A stretch of 64,000 bases of DNA from CALRQJ02 sp943370285 (GCA_943370285.1 CALRQJ020000019.1:13553-77552); one strand, 5' to 3'. Positions 35,893 to 45,906 are shown, numbered from the stretch's first letter. Notes: generated by a model not told the origin, from the sequence alone. Made by a program: numbers and translations.

Positions 35893-38106
35893 TTACTGCT
35901 TCATGAATTTGGCTTGTTTCGTACCGTTGGCGTCATGTAACACCAACACATACATACCAGCTTTTAGCTGCGATACATCAACGGTTTCGATACCCGAAAC
36001 AGTTTGTAATTTTTGAGCATGTAATATTTTACCATCCATGCCGATTACTTTTATTTCGGCTTTGCCGGATGTTTTTTCGAACATCACATTAACGGTATTG
36101 CCAGAAACCAAAGTTGGATAAACTGCAAACAATTGTTTACCGTTAAATCGTTCTATCAGCATATTGCTGTACTTAAATTGACCGTCATTATCTACCAATT
36201 TCAACCTGTAGTAATAAACCGGTTCTGTTGTAGCCGGAAAATCATCAAATTGGTATTGACTACCTGCTGCAATGCCTTTTGACCGGATGGTTGCAATAGT
36301 TTTAAAGTCGTTAGGATTAGTTGCTCTTTCCAATATAAAATGGCTGAAATTTAGTTCTGCTTTGGTTTCCCAATTCAACTTTACTTTATCCCCAAACAGT
36401 TGAGATTTGAAATTTACTAAAGTTACCGGCAATGGGCTAGCAGTTGCAAAGGATCCGGTAATATTGAAATCTGCACCTTGGTTTGGCGTACCGTCTCCTA
36501 TATAAAACACACCTGTTCCTGATGCATCATAAGGTGTTAGTCTAAAAGTGACCACTGTACTTGATGGTACATTTTGTAAGCCGGAAATATTCTCGAGATT
36601 GACCGGTGTTAGTTCAAAATTAGCAGCTGTTCTTGTTGGTCCGGTAAGCGTTGCAATAGAAGTAAAAGCTCCGTTGTTTAACTGATAATCTAATTGATAT
36701 TTAATTGGACCATCAGCGGCAATCCGAATTTTGAAACTATCAATGGTTTTGTAGCTCACCGTTTTGTTGTTGGTAGATTGTAATTTGAAGGTCAAAAATT
36801 TATTGGATGAAATACCTGTTGAAGGTGTAGTGGCAGTAGAGAAACTATTAGAACCCCAATAGCCTGCTAAGTTAGCACCCGCAGATGTGGTTAACCCCGA
36901 ACCTCTAGTAAAACCGGCCACTGCTGTTAAATCACTTGAAATGGAATTAGGTGTAAAGTTGCTTGTTGTGATACCACCACCTGTTAAGGTAGAAGCATTC
37001 CAAGAAACGATTTGCAAATAAGCACTTCTGGTATCAACAATATTGGCAGTTAAGGATGGAACAGAAACATGATTAGCATATTGCTGCCCTAATGCAGTGA
37101 TGGTACCTGTGTTACCACCACTTAAAGGTGGAAAATTAGTTTCAAAGAAATATGAATACCGTTCAACCCTTGGGTCTGAATCTAAATACGGTAGAGCCAA
37201 AGCCATAAACTGAGATTGAACTGTTGCACCTCTATTTACATTGGCATTAAATTCTGTAATCCAAATTGGCTTTTTATACAAATTCCAAACATTATTAATG
37301 TATGCTTTGAATCTGTTGAGTACATCATTGGCATTGGGTGTGGCATTCATGGTTGAAGACCAATTGCCCCAATCATACCAATGAATTGCAATAAAATCAA
37401 CCCTTGTTGTATCTACTTTCAATTGATTGGTAAAGTCTAACAACCAATTGTCGTAGTTCTCTTCTTTACACGCCGGAGAACCGGTTCTGAAACCAGCTTT
37501 CAACCCTCTTTTATAAGGCGTAATCGCATTGGTTACGGTAATATTTGATTGAGATGTGTTATCAGGCTCGTTGAATGACAATAAAGTGGTTACTCCTGCC
37601 CTGTTCACCCAAGTATTTAAATTAGCATCGAGTGTAGCATTTTGCCCCCATGTCATTAACACATATTCTCTGGTGGGTAATGTAGACACATCACTATTTC
37701 CCCAATCATAAAACCAAGAGCCATTCAATATTCGTGGTATAGAATCTGTTGTATTACAAACTCCTCTTTTATTAGGATTATTATAGGGCAAGACTCTGAT
37801 AAAAGAAATTCTATCTTGTAAAGCGTAAGCAAGATTAACGGTAACATCACTCACTACAGCTATATAATTAAAGCTTTCGCCTGTGCCATCTTCATTAGCT
37901 GCCAATGTAGCCATATAGCCCTGTTGCAATGAGATGGATTTGATGCTATTATTCAAACCGCCAGGAATGGCTGAACCCTTGTAAATAGTACTTACTACAC
38001 AGGTTGCACTTGTACCCGATTGGTCAAGATTTTGGTAAATGGTTAATTGTGCCTGTGTTGTAGCACAACAAACAATAGTGCAAAAGAATAGTAGCATTTT
38101 TTTCAT
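35893..38106 (-). CDS. T9SS-exported glycoside hydrolase, GH128-like (Glyco_hydro_cc fold)
   Basis: After a signal peptide (MKKMLLFFCTIVCCATTQAQ) and about 95 residues of N-terminal domain, a TIM-barrel catalytic core runs from about residue 120. It has FYDWGNSDV, LSFNEPD (acid/base Glu), FIAIHWYDWG and IWITEFNAN (nucleophile Glu), the layout of the Asl1/GH128 group known for endo-beta-1,3-glucanases. A beta-sandwich follows, then LPVTLVNFKSQ and a T9SS type A sorting domain (VYPTLVSGNTVNV to AKFMKQ). It is the one PUL enzyme marked for T9SS surface export, suggesting an endo-enzyme that trims polymer outside. The actual linkage, beta-1,3-glucan or beta-1,3-galactan, is inference. Confidence 0.75.
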   Translation of the reverse strand: MKKMLLFFCTIVCCATTQAQLTIYQNLDQSGTSATCVVSTIYKGSAIPGGLNNSIKSISLQQGYMATLAANEDGTGESFNYIAVVSDVTVNLAYALQDRISFIRVLPYNNPNKRGVCNTTDSIPRILNGSWFYDWGNSDVSTLPTREYVLMTWGQNATLDANLNTWVNRAGVTTLLSFNEPDNTSQSNITVTNAITPYKRGLKAGFRTGSPACKEENYDNWLLDFTNQLKVDTTRVDFIAIHWYDWGNWSSTMNATPNANDVLNRFKAYINNVWNLYKKPIWITEFNANVNRGATVQSQFMALALPYLDSDPRVERYSYFFETNFPPLSGGNTGTITALGQQYANHVSVPSLTANIVDTRSAYLQIVSWNASTLTGGGITTSNFTPNSISSDLTAVAGFTRGSGLTTSAGANLAGYWGSNSFSTATTPSTGISSNKFLTFKLQSTNNKTVSYKTIDSFKIRIAADGPIKYQLDYQLNNGAFTSIATLTGPTRTAANFELTPVNLENISGLQNVPSSTVVTFRLTPYDASGTGVFYIGDGTPNQGADFNITGSFATASPLPVTLVNFKSQLFGDKVKLNWETKAELNFSHFILERATNPNDFKTIATIRSKGIAAGSQYQFDDFPATTEPVYYYRLKLVDNDGQFKYSNMLIERFNGKQLFAVYPTLVSGNTVNVMFEKTSGKAEIKVIGMDGKILHAQKLQTVSGIETVDVSQLKAGMYVLVLHDANGTKQAKFMKQ

Positions 38107-38143
38107 ACAGAAAAATTGTAGTAGATAATACAGTATAGTAAGA

Positions 38144-38196
38144 AAAATGTGAATAGTGGTCCATCACAATAGATGATCAGCTATTCACATTTTTTA
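38144..38196 (-). terminator. hairpin terminator/attenuator after susD
   Basis: Read on the minus strand, AAATGTGAATAG pairs exactly with CTATTCACATTT around a 24-nt loop and is followed by TTCTTACT. It lies in the 149-bp gap between the susD stop and the GH128-like gene, so it could lower transcription of the enzyme genes relative to susCD. Confidence 0.7.
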
Positions 38197-38255
38197 TATT
38201 CGAAATGGACAATCTTTATTGTTTGGTACTCTTGAAACAGCACCATTACAAAATA

Positions 38256-39812
38256 TTAATTCCACCAAGGATTTTGAACTAATTTATTATTGGCATTCAA
38301 ATCATTTAAAGGAATAGCAAAGGTTTCAGATTTCAATCCACGATATGTTGGAACATAACCCGGAACAGCATCAGCAGCGGCTCGTTGAAAAGCTTCTTGC
38401 ACAGTGCCCCATCTTTTCAAGTCCATGAAACGCAATCCTTCAAAAGCCAATTCTACACGTCTTTCTTTTCTAAGGATATTTCTTAACGCAAGCTGAGATA
38501 AGTTGGTGCCTTCTACAGTTTCTATTGAAGGCATCCCTACCCTAGCTCTTACTTGGTTGATAAGCGGATAAGCAGTTGACAATTGGTTCAATTCAATCAT
38601 TGCTTCTGCTCTCATCAATAAAACGTCAGCGTATCTAACGATGTAGAAATCTTGTCCACCAGGATTAAATGGCGCAATGCCACTTGCAGAGTTACCTCTT
38701 CTGATATATTTACGTTGACCATAAGAGGTTGCCGTATTACTATTAAATGTTACGGTATTTGGCGTAGTTAAGAAAGCATCACCTCTGAAATAGATAGAAG
38801 CACCTAATCTTGGGTCTCTGTTTAGTTTTTGTGGCGCATTATTGGTGGGTGTACCGGGATTGTACAAGGGTGAAGTGGTAATAGGTCTGCCGTCTGTGCA
38901 GTTATACTCATTCACCAAATTTTTCATAGGTTGAGCATCAATTTTTGGTGCTTGTAAGAAAGTAGCAGAGAAAAGTTCGTTATTAGCAGATACATCTTGG
39001 TTGAATCGAACAGCAAAAACAACTTCTCTTGAACTTTCACCTGCTTCTGTAAATAACTGACCATAATCTGCATTAAGGGTGTAACCCAAAGGCAACATCG
39101 CAGTTGTAGCATCTAATACGCCTTGGTAATCTTTGTTATACAAAGAAAACCGGGCTTGCAAACCTAAAGCAGCACCTTTCGTAGCATATCCATATTGTGC
39201 TGATGGATAAGAGACAGGAAGGTTATCTGCAGCATATTTTAAATCTGCATTGATTTGAGCAGCAATTTCTGAATAAGGATTTACACCTACATAAGCTTCA
39301 GATAAAGTTTGCACTTTGGTAATCAATGGTGCATCTTGATAGTACATAGCAATATTCATGTAGAACAATGCTCTTAAAAATCTTGCCTGAGCAGCGTAAG
39401 CAGCTTTCTTTTGAGCAGATAAAACAGACAACGGTAAATTATCTATGTTTTCAATAGCGGTATTTGCCCTTGCAATACCCCTGTAACTAGCTACCCAAAT
39501 ATTATTGAACATACCCATAGAAGCATCAGCATTGGCTTCCATATAATTCCCCGGTCCCTCCCACTTGTAGCCATTGAAGGAGTTATCGCCAAAGCAATCA
39601 AACATGGTTAATCCTGCTTGAATGTTTAAGGTACCACTATACAAGTTACGATCTTGCATAACATCATAGATACCATTGATACCTAGTACAACATCATTTT
39701 CTGACTTCCAAAAGCTTCCCTCTGCTAAAGCGGTGAGAGAATTTCTTTCTAAGAAACTTTTTGAGCAACTTGAAAGCGTAATTACTGTGATTACAATTAA
39801 TATTTTTCGCAT
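38256..39812 (-). CDS. susD: SusD/RagB family outer-membrane glycan-binding lipoprotein
   Basis: SusD-like lipoproteins sit on the cell surface as lids on SusC transporters and bind polysaccharide. The lipobox is clear: MRKILIVITVITLSSC, with Cys at residue 16. The mature protein (about 500 aa) has N-terminal LTALAEGSFWKSENDVVLGINGIYDVM, a TPR-like helical core (ARFLRALFYMNIAMYY) and the C-terminal RNILRKERRVELAFEGLRFMDLKRWG, all typical of the family. It starts 5 bp after susC stops. Ligand specificity is not readable. Confidence 0.95.
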   Translation of the reverse strand: MRKILIVITVITLSSCSKSFLERNSLTALAEGSFWKSENDVVLGINGIYDVMQDRNLYSGTLNIQAGLTMFDCFGDNSFNGYKWEGPGNYMEANADASMGMFNNIWVASYRGIARANTAIENIDNLPLSVLSAQKKAAYAAQARFLRALFYMNIAMYYQDAPLITKVQTLSEAYVGVNPYSEIAAQINADLKYAADNLPVSYPSAQYGYATKGAALGLQARFSLYNKDYQGVLDATTAMLPLGYTLNADYGQLFTEAGESSREVVFAVRFNQDVSANNELFSATFLQAPKIDAQPMKNLVNEYNCTDGRPITTSPLYNPGTPTNNAPQKLNRDPRLGASIYFRGDAFLTTPNTVTFNSNTATSYGQRKYIRRGNSASGIAPFNPGGQDFYIVRYADVLLMRAEAMIELNQLSTAYPLINQVRARVGMPSIETVEGTNLSQLALRNILRKERRVELAFEGLRFMDLKRWGTVQEAFQRAAADAVPGYVPTYRGLKSETFAIPLNDLNANNKLVQNPWWN

Positions 39813-39817
39813 GGCAA

Positions 39818-42800
39818 TTAAAATTTAAGGTTTAAACCAAAGGTTAATACTTTATAAAGCGGTACGTTTTGATCGGTATTACCACCTCTTTGTCTTTCAG
39901 GATCAAAGTTCTCAAACTTAGTAAATGTCAACATGTTTTGTCCACTTACATAAACTCTTACTTTGTTTAACCCGGCTTTTCTTAATAGATTTTCAGGAAG
40001 CGTATAACCCAACTCAGCGTTTCTTAAACGTAAGTAAGACACATCTTCAACATAAAAGTCAGAATTTTGTGCATTGTTTTGACCACCCACTCTTGGTAAA
40101 GTAGAAGATGGGTTAGTTGGAGTCCATCTGTTAATCCAGTAAGTTAATGAGTTGTTTCTATCACCTTCAAAAGGTAACTGACCATTGTCATTCAATAATC
40201 TGTCTACACGGCTTACCCCTTCGAACATAACAGCTAAATCAAAACCTTTAAAGTTGATGCTACCGTTAAAGCTATATACCATTTTAGGGAATGGGTTTCC
40301 AATAACAGTTCTATCGAATTGGTCGATGATACCATCAGGTTTTCCGGCAGGACCAGATAAATCTTCGTAACGGAAATCACCGGGTGCAGTTCTTACACTA
40401 CCAAACTGAACCGGAGCTGCAGCAACTTCAGCAGCTGTTTGGAAAATACCCAACACTTTATAACCATAAATAGCATTGAATGGTGCACCTATTCTGATGA
40501 TAGTTTCACCGCTGATTGTTTCACGACCTCTGTCGCCTAAGCCGGTTACTTCATTGTCAGCAAACAAACTCAAGCTTGCACCTAAAGTGTAGTTGAATTT
40601 CTTTGTATTGTTTCTCCAGCTTAAGTTGATTTCTGTACCTCTGTTCAACATACTTGCTGCGTTTAAGGCAGTAAGATTGGTTACACCAATAGTACTTGGG
40701 ATAGGAAAGTTGCTATATAACAAATCTCTACTAGCACGGTTAAAATAATCAACTGTTAATTGTAAGCGATTGCGGAAGAAACCTGCATCCAATCCAATAT
40801 CATACTGCTCAATTTCTTCCCATCTGATTCTTTGGTTAGCCAAACGGGTTAATGCTACTGCACTAACAATTTGATTGCCTAAGAAATAATCAACACTTAC
40901 ATTATAGTTTTGAGCATATAAATAGTTACCAATATTATCGTTACCGGTAACACCCCAACTAGCTCTCAACTTAAGATCGTTTAACCACTTATACTTCTGC
41001 ATGAATTTTTCTTCACTGATTCTCCAACCGGCAGAAGCAGATGGGAAATTAGCATAACGGTTAGATGCAGCAAATCTTGAAGAACCATCTCTTCTGAAAT
41101 TAGCTTCGAACAAATATTTGCCATCTAAAATATAGTTTACTCTTCCGAAGAAAGACTGAATCGCTTCTTCATTTGCACCACCAGACACATTTGGATTTAA
41201 TACACCGCCTGCATCAAACTCTTGTAAACCGTCGGTAGGGAAATTTTCTAAAGACCCACTAAATCCGTCGCTACGATTGAAAATGATTGAATGACCTAAT
41301 AGAGCAGATACGTCGTGTCTGCCTTTAAACTTCTTACCCCAACGCAATAGGTTTTCGTTCAACAACCTGTAATTAAAGTTGGTAGAATTTGATAAAGCGT
41401 TATTAACGTTTTGAGCAATGATATTTCCTGCCCAGTCTCTTGTATCGTTTCTTGGGGTAAAATTAGTTACACTATTGGTGTAAAAATTGATACTACCTGC
41501 TGATTCGAAAGAAAGATTTTTATTGATGTCAGCTTTTACACTAAAACGTTCTGCAATGTTCACCTCATCTGTTTGATGATCGCCTAAAACCCCTCTACGC
41601 AATGGATTTGTAATCGGCAAACTAGCATTTACTTTTTGGTAAGATCCATCTACTATACCCCAATCACCGTTTGGATAATAGGCAGGTACAGTTGGAGCAG
41701 AACGCTGGAATTGATTGATGATACCGGTTTCTCCTGTAATAGCTCCGGCACCGCCAGCAGGTCCTTTAAACTTGCTCCAATAGGTGTTGAGTACATTTGA
41801 AACAGTTAACCAACTTTTTAACTTTGAGTTTAAATTGGTACTGAATGTAAAACGCTCAGATTTAAACTTGCCTTTTACAATAGCTTCTTGGTTTAGGTAA
41901 CCCAAAGAAACACGATAGGTGGTTTTGTCGTTACCACCGGAAAATGCCAAGTAATGATTACTGATTGGAGCAGTTCTTAAAATCTCTTTTGCCCAATTGG
42001 TGTTGGCATATTGGTCAGGAGCAGAACCATCTTGTATAGCTTGAATTTCGGCAGGAGAATATCTAATGGCAGTAGTTGGTCCATTTGCATTGATATCCCT
42101 CTCATTTTTCAAGGTAGCATACTGTACAGCATCTAAATATTGCGGTACCACAGTAGCTTCTTGAAAACCAAGGTAAGTATTGTAAATCACACTTCCTGAT
42201 CCGGCTTTTCCTTTTTTGGTGGTCACAATAATTACGCCATTCGCACCTCTAGCACCATAAATGGCACCTGCAGATGCATCTTTTAAAATAGACACAGATT
42301 CAATGTCTGAAGGAGACAAATTATTAAAGGCATCTAAGCCTACATATTGAATATTATCAATTACTACTAAAGGAACAGAAGAACCAAAAGTACCAACACC
42401 TCTAATGATAACACTAGAAGCATCTGCACCCGGCAAACCACTACCCTGTGTAATTTGTACACCTGAAAACTTACCATACATCAACTGACCGGCATTGGTT
42501 ACAGGTGCGTTAACTGCATCGTCAAACTTTACAGTTTGGGTAGAACCTGTTTGGTTGATTTTCTTTTGTGTACCATAACCTACTACCACAACATCTTGCA
42601 TAGCAGAAACCAATTGTTCTAATTTAACTTCAAGGTTTGATTTGCCATCCCACACCACAGTGCTTGATTGAAAACCGACACTACTAAAAGTTAACGTGGC
42701 ATTAGACTTAGAAACAGCCATAGTGAAAGTACCATCAGAACCGGTTTGCGTTCCTTTGTTGGTTCCTTTTTCTACTACCGATATTCCAGGCAACGGTTTG

Positions 42801-42925
42801 CCGTCGGCGGCATTAAGTACTGTACCTTTTACGATTTTAGATTGAGCGGAGACCTGTAGGCTAAGAAGCAGTGGTAATACCAGCAAGCCCAGGCACTGAA
42901 AGAGTTTTCTTTGTAGCAAAAGCAT
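39818..42925 (-). CDS. susC: SusC/RagA family TonB-dependent outer-membrane receptor
   Basis: SusC-like receptors import oligosaccharides through the outer membrane using TonB. A signal peptide ending in LQVSAQ is followed by a carboxypeptidase-D-like regulatory domain (VKGTVLNAADGKPLPGISV), the TonB-box-like DVVVVGYGTQKK, a plug domain (GVQITQGSGLPGADASSVIIRGVGT, YGARGANGVIIVTTKKG) and a 22-strand barrel ending in the aromatic LTFGLNLKF. Length (1035 aa) is normal. No STN domain is present, so it is not coupled to an anti-sigma factor; this agrees with the hybrid two-component regulator in the same locus. It is the first gene of the susCD unit, with a 230-bp upstream region. Confidence 0.95.
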   Translation of the reverse strand: MLLLQRKLFQCLGLLVLPLLLSLQVSAQSKIVKGTVLNAADGKPLPGISVVEKGTNKGTQTGSDGTFTMAVSKSNATLTFSSVGFQSSTVVWDGKSNLEVKLEQLVSAMQDVVVVGYGTQKKINQTGSTQTVKFDDAVNAPVTNAGQLMYGKFSGVQITQGSGLPGADASSVIIRGVGTFGSSVPLVVIDNIQYVGLDAFNNLSPSDIESVSILKDASAGAIYGARGANGVIIVTTKKGKAGSGSVIYNTYLGFQEATVVPQYLDAVQYATLKNERDINANGPTTAIRYSPAEIQAIQDGSAPDQYANTNWAKEILRTAPISNHYLAFSGGNDKTTYRVSLGYLNQEAIVKGKFKSERFTFSTNLNSKLKSWLTVSNVLNTYWSKFKGPAGGAGAITGETGIINQFQRSAPTVPAYYPNGDWGIVDGSYQKVNASLPITNPLRRGVLGDHQTDEVNIAERFSVKADINKNLSFESAGSINFYTNSVTNFTPRNDTRDWAGNIIAQNVNNALSNSTNFNYRLLNENLLRWGKKFKGRHDVSALLGHSIIFNRSDGFSGSLENFPTDGLQEFDAGGVLNPNVSGGANEEAIQSFFGRVNYILDGKYLFEANFRRDGSSRFAASNRYANFPSASAGWRISEEKFMQKYKWLNDLKLRASWGVTGNDNIGNYLYAQNYNVSVDYFLGNQIVSAVALTRLANQRIRWEEIEQYDIGLDAGFFRNRLQLTVDYFNRASRDLLYSNFPIPSTIGVTNLTALNAASMLNRGTEINLSWRNNTKKFNYTLGASLSLFADNEVTGLGDRGRETISGETIIRIGAPFNAIYGYKVLGIFQTAAEVAAAPVQFGSVRTAPGDFRYEDLSGPAGKPDGIIDQFDRTVIGNPFPKMVYSFNGSINFKGFDLAVMFEGVSRVDRLLNDNGQLPFEGDRNNSLTYWINRWTPTNPSSTLPRVGGQNNAQNSDFYVEDVSYLRLRNAELGYTLPENLLRKAGLNKVRVYVSGQNMLTFTKFENFDPERQRGGNTDQNVPLYKVLTFGLNLKF

Positions 42926-43155
42926 CGTTTAAGTTTTAGCGTAATTAGAATACTACGAATGTAGTTGCAAAAACGAGTACCTGGTATGTTCAAACACTTC
43001 AAAAATAAGGTACAGATAGTTCAATGTAGTGAATGGAATAATTCGATGCCGTTTGACAATTTTTCGCAATCTCTGTAAGGTAGATATTCATCAACAATAC
43101 AACCTACAATATTTAGCATGAAATGAGAATAAAAAAGAAATCATGAACAATATTG
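42926..43155 (-). promoter_or_regulatory. probable susC promoter region with direct repeats
   Basis: On the minus strand a TATTTTTG (43000-43007) matches the Bacteroidota -7 consensus TAnnTTTG; no clear -33 TTTG is seen. It is flanked by two imperfect copies of a TTGAAC...GTAC motif: TTGAACTATCTGTACC (43009-43024) and TTGAACATACCAGGTAC (42977-42993), spaced about three helical turns apart. These may be sites for the AraC-type domain of the PUL regulator. This is inference. Confidence 0.35.
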
Positions 43156-44667
43156 CTACTCATTTTTTGCCGCAGTTGCCGCAGGATTATAGGCTTTATT
43201 AGCAACAGGAAGTTTAGCATGATTTTGTTTCAACCAAGCCAGCAGTTTGAGTTGTAACTTTTTTTGCATTGATTTTTTTTGGGCTGCAATATTGACTTTT
43301 TCACTTGGATCTTTCACAAGGTCGAATAATTCTGTAGTTGAATCTTCAAAATAACAAATGAGTTTGTAATTGCCTGTTCGTATTGCAGCACCGGGTTTGC
43401 CTCCTTGATTACTGTAATGTGGATAGTACCAAAATAGTGTTCTGTTATTGCTTTGTTTGGGCTTGCTTAACAACTGAAAAATATTAGTACCCTCAACTGC
43501 TTTATCTTTTGAATAATTGGGATTGATGGCTTGTGCAACTGTTGGGAAAATATCACTTGTTGTAACAGGAATATCGGAAGTAATGCCGTTGGTGAATTTT
43601 CCTTTCCAATACATGATTAATGGAACTCGAATACCACCTTCGTATAACCAACCTTTGCCGGCTCTTAAATGTCCGTTTACTGTAGGGCTACCTTCTGCTG
43701 TGCTTAAACCACCATTGTCTGATGTAAAAATGACTAAAGTATTATCGTCGATATCTAATGCCTTGAGTTTATCTAATAATCTACCAATATTCCAATCCAT
43801 ATTTTCAATCATGGCGGCATATACAGGATGGTCTTGCACCAATCTTCTTCTCCAACCATTTTCATATTTCATCCACTCTTCGTCTTTAGCAAATCTTTCT
43901 TTAGGTGCAATATGTAGTTGCTGTTGCTTGGCTTGATATTTTTTTACTAATTCAGCAGGTGCTTGCAAAGGATTATGTACCGCATACAAGGAATACACCA
44001 TGAAAAAAGGTTGCTGTTTATGTTGCTCCATAAACGACAAACATTCGTTGGTCAATCTATCTGTTAAATATTCACCTTTGGGACCATCGCTTAAAGTTGG
44101 ATTGGCATATGGTGTAAAAAAGCCACCGGTGCTATCGTTCTTTCTTCCTGACGGACTTCCTTTGCTCCATCCTCCTTTGTTGATTTGAAAGCCATGTTGC
44201 TCGGGCCAAAATTTTTCTTCTTCCCCCAAATGCCATTTTCCCGAAAACATGGTTTTATATCCATTGGCTACCGCATATTCACTAATGGTATTTTCTTCTA
44301 ATGCTAATTGATAGGCAGTGGGCTGAGCAATCATTTTTTCGTAGGGCTGTGCTTTGCCATTTGCTTGCCTTCCTGCAATCCAATCGGTTACACCGGTTTT
44401 GATGGGAGATTTCCCGGTCATTAAGCTTGACCTTGTTGGGCTACACACCGGACTAGTAGCATAATTGTTGGTGAATTTTATTCCCTCTGCTGCGAATTGA
44501 TCTAACCGAGGCGTTTCATAAAAAGTACTACCGTAGCAAGATAAATCGGCCCAGCCTAAATCATCGGCAAAGATGATGATGATGTTGGGTTTAGAAGCAT
44601 TTCTTTGACTATAGGAAATAGTTTGAAAAAACAACACCGCCACTAAAGCAAAAGAATATTTTATCAT
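43156..44667 (-). CDS. exported sulfatase, S1 family (PUL sulfatase 2)
   Basis: After the signal peptide (MIKYSFALVAVLFFQTISYSQ) come NIIIIFADDLGWADLSCYG, the formylglycine motif VCSPTRSSLMTGK, GKWHLGEE and FTSDNGGLS. The C-terminal part with NYKLICYFEDSTTELFDLVKDPSE is typical of S1 enzymes. It has 503 residues and a Lys-rich C-terminus. It lies 64 bp below the FGE gene, which is well placed to convert its Cys. Sequence similarity with the other four sulfatases is limited to the catalytic motifs, so each probably attacks a different sulfate position. Confidence 0.9.
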   Translation of the reverse strand: MIKYSFALVAVLFFQTISYSQRNASKPNIIIIFADDLGWADLSCYGSTFYETPRLDQFAAEGIKFTNNYATSPVCSPTRSSLMTGKSPIKTGVTDWIAGRQANGKAQPYEKMIAQPTAYQLALEENTISEYAVANGYKTMFSGKWHLGEEEKFWPEQHGFQINKGGWSKGSPSGRKNDSTGGFFTPYANPTLSDGPKGEYLTDRLTNECLSFMEQHKQQPFFMVYSLYAVHNPLQAPAELVKKYQAKQQQLHIAPKERFAKDEEWMKYENGWRRRLVQDHPVYAAMIENMDWNIGRLLDKLKALDIDDNTLVIFTSDNGGLSTAEGSPTVNGHLRAGKGWLYEGGIRVPLIMYWKGKFTNGITSDIPVTTSDIFPTVAQAINPNYSKDKAVEGTNIFQLLSKPKQSNNRTLFWYYPHYSNQGGKPGAAIRTGNYKLICYFEDSTTELFDLVKDPSEKVNIAAQKKSMQKKLQLKLLAWLKQNHAKLPVANKAYNPAATAAKNE

Positions 44668-44731
44668 ACGATTGATTTATAATTTAAAATAGCAGTGTTG
44701 CTTTAGGAGTGAATCAACAAACATTCAATTG

Positions 44732-45865
44732 CTATTTTTTATCTCTTACACAACGAAAGCCAGTATGTTCTAAACCTGTATCAGGACTGCTTTTCATACG
44801 TCTTGCAACCCTGTAACCACTACAATAACTATCGTTACATAAAAAACTTCCACCACGTAACACTCTTTTGGGTGTGTAAGGCTCTTGAGGATCGTAACTT
44901 TTGGTTGGTCCTGATGGATTTGCAGTTGTTTTATCTTTCAGTTCTTTATAATATTGATCATTATACCAATCGCTGCACCATTCCCAAACATTACCGGCCA
45001 TATCGTACAAACCATACTGGTTGGCAGCAAAATGTTTTACAGGTGCCGATTTTAAAAATCCATCTTTATTGCTATTGTAATAAGGAAAATTACCTTCCCA
45101 ACTATTTGCTTTTGCTTTGCCTTTACTGATATGTTCATTGCCCCAAGGATAAACGTTATTAGTAAGTCCGCCTCTTGCTGCAAACTCCCATTCTGCTTCT
45201 GTTGGTAACCGTTTGCCGGCCCACTTACAATAAGCCATGGCATCGAACCAACTGACATGCACTACCGGAAAATTTTCCTTTCCTTTTAAGTTACTTTTTG
45301 GTCCTTCGGGATGTTTCCAATTAGCTCCAGAAATCCAACTCCACCATTGGCTGTAATCATTTAAATCTACCGGACCACTTGAAAACTTGAATACCAATGA
45401 TGCGGCTTGTAATAAACTATCAGCAGGTTTTGGTGTGCCTGGCGGAAGTGTTTTTTTAAGTTCCACCCAATCAGGTTTTTTTTCTGCAGTGGTTACATAA
45501 CCTGTAGCTTCCACAAACTGTTGAAACTGAGCATTGGTAACTTCTGTTGCATCCATATAAAAAGGAGCAACAGTTATTTTGTGTTTGGGTAATTCATCTT
45601 CTGAAGCTTGATCATTATCGCCACCCATTTCAAACGTACCACCAGGAATTAAAACCATTCCTTTATGTGAAGTATCATTGTTGTAAGCAATTCCTGCTGT
45701 ATCCATTGCATTGCCAAATCTGTTGGGCACTTGCATACAAGAATGGGCAGAATCTTTTTTTTGTTGTGCTATTTTATCTGCATCAATCGAATTACAGCTT
45801 TCGTTCAATAGTACTATCAGTAAACAAAAAAATGGAAAAATAAATGTTGAGGTGTTTTTATTCAT
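44732..45865 (-). CDS. formylglycine-generating enzyme family lipoprotein, probable sulfatase activator
   Basis: FGE oxidises the active-site Cys of sulfatases to formylglycine using copper and oxygen. The protein begins with a lipoprotein signal (FFCLLIVLLNESC) and has the family sequence GMVLIPGGTFEMGG, FYMDATEVTNAQF, FPVVHVSWFDAMAYCKWAGKRLPTEAEWEFAARGG, GNVWEWCSDWY and LRGGSFLCNDSYCSGYRVARR...GFRCVR. The pair Cys-x4-Cys in SFLCNDSYC is at the position of the two catalytic cysteines of human FGE; many SUMF1-fold proteins lack them, so real FGE activity is likely. The lipobox would place it in the periplasm or outer membrane, where exported sulfatases are. It is flanked by two sulfatase genes and sits in the PUL operon. 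Confidence 0.85.
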   Translation of the reverse strand: MNKNTSTFIFPFFCLLIVLLNESCNSIDADKIAQQKKDSAHSCMQVPNRFGNAMDTAGIAYNNDTSHKGMVLIPGGTFEMGGDNDQASEDELPKHKITVAPFYMDATEVTNAQFQQFVEATGYVTTAEKKPDWVELKKTLPPGTPKPADSLLQAASLVFKFSSGPVDLNDYSQWWSWISGANWKHPEGPKSNLKGKENFPVVHVSWFDAMAYCKWAGKRLPTEAEWEFAARGGLTNNVYPWGNEHISKGKAKANSWEGNFPYYNSNKDGFLKSAPVKHFAANQYGLYDMAGNVWEWCSDWYNDQYYKELKDKTTANPSGPTKSYDPQEPYTPKRVLRGGSFLCNDSYCSGYRVARRMKSSPDTGLEHTGFRCVRDKK

Positions 45866-45906
45866 AGCACTATCTTCTTATGTATCAAGTGTAAACTATT
45901 GAGCAA

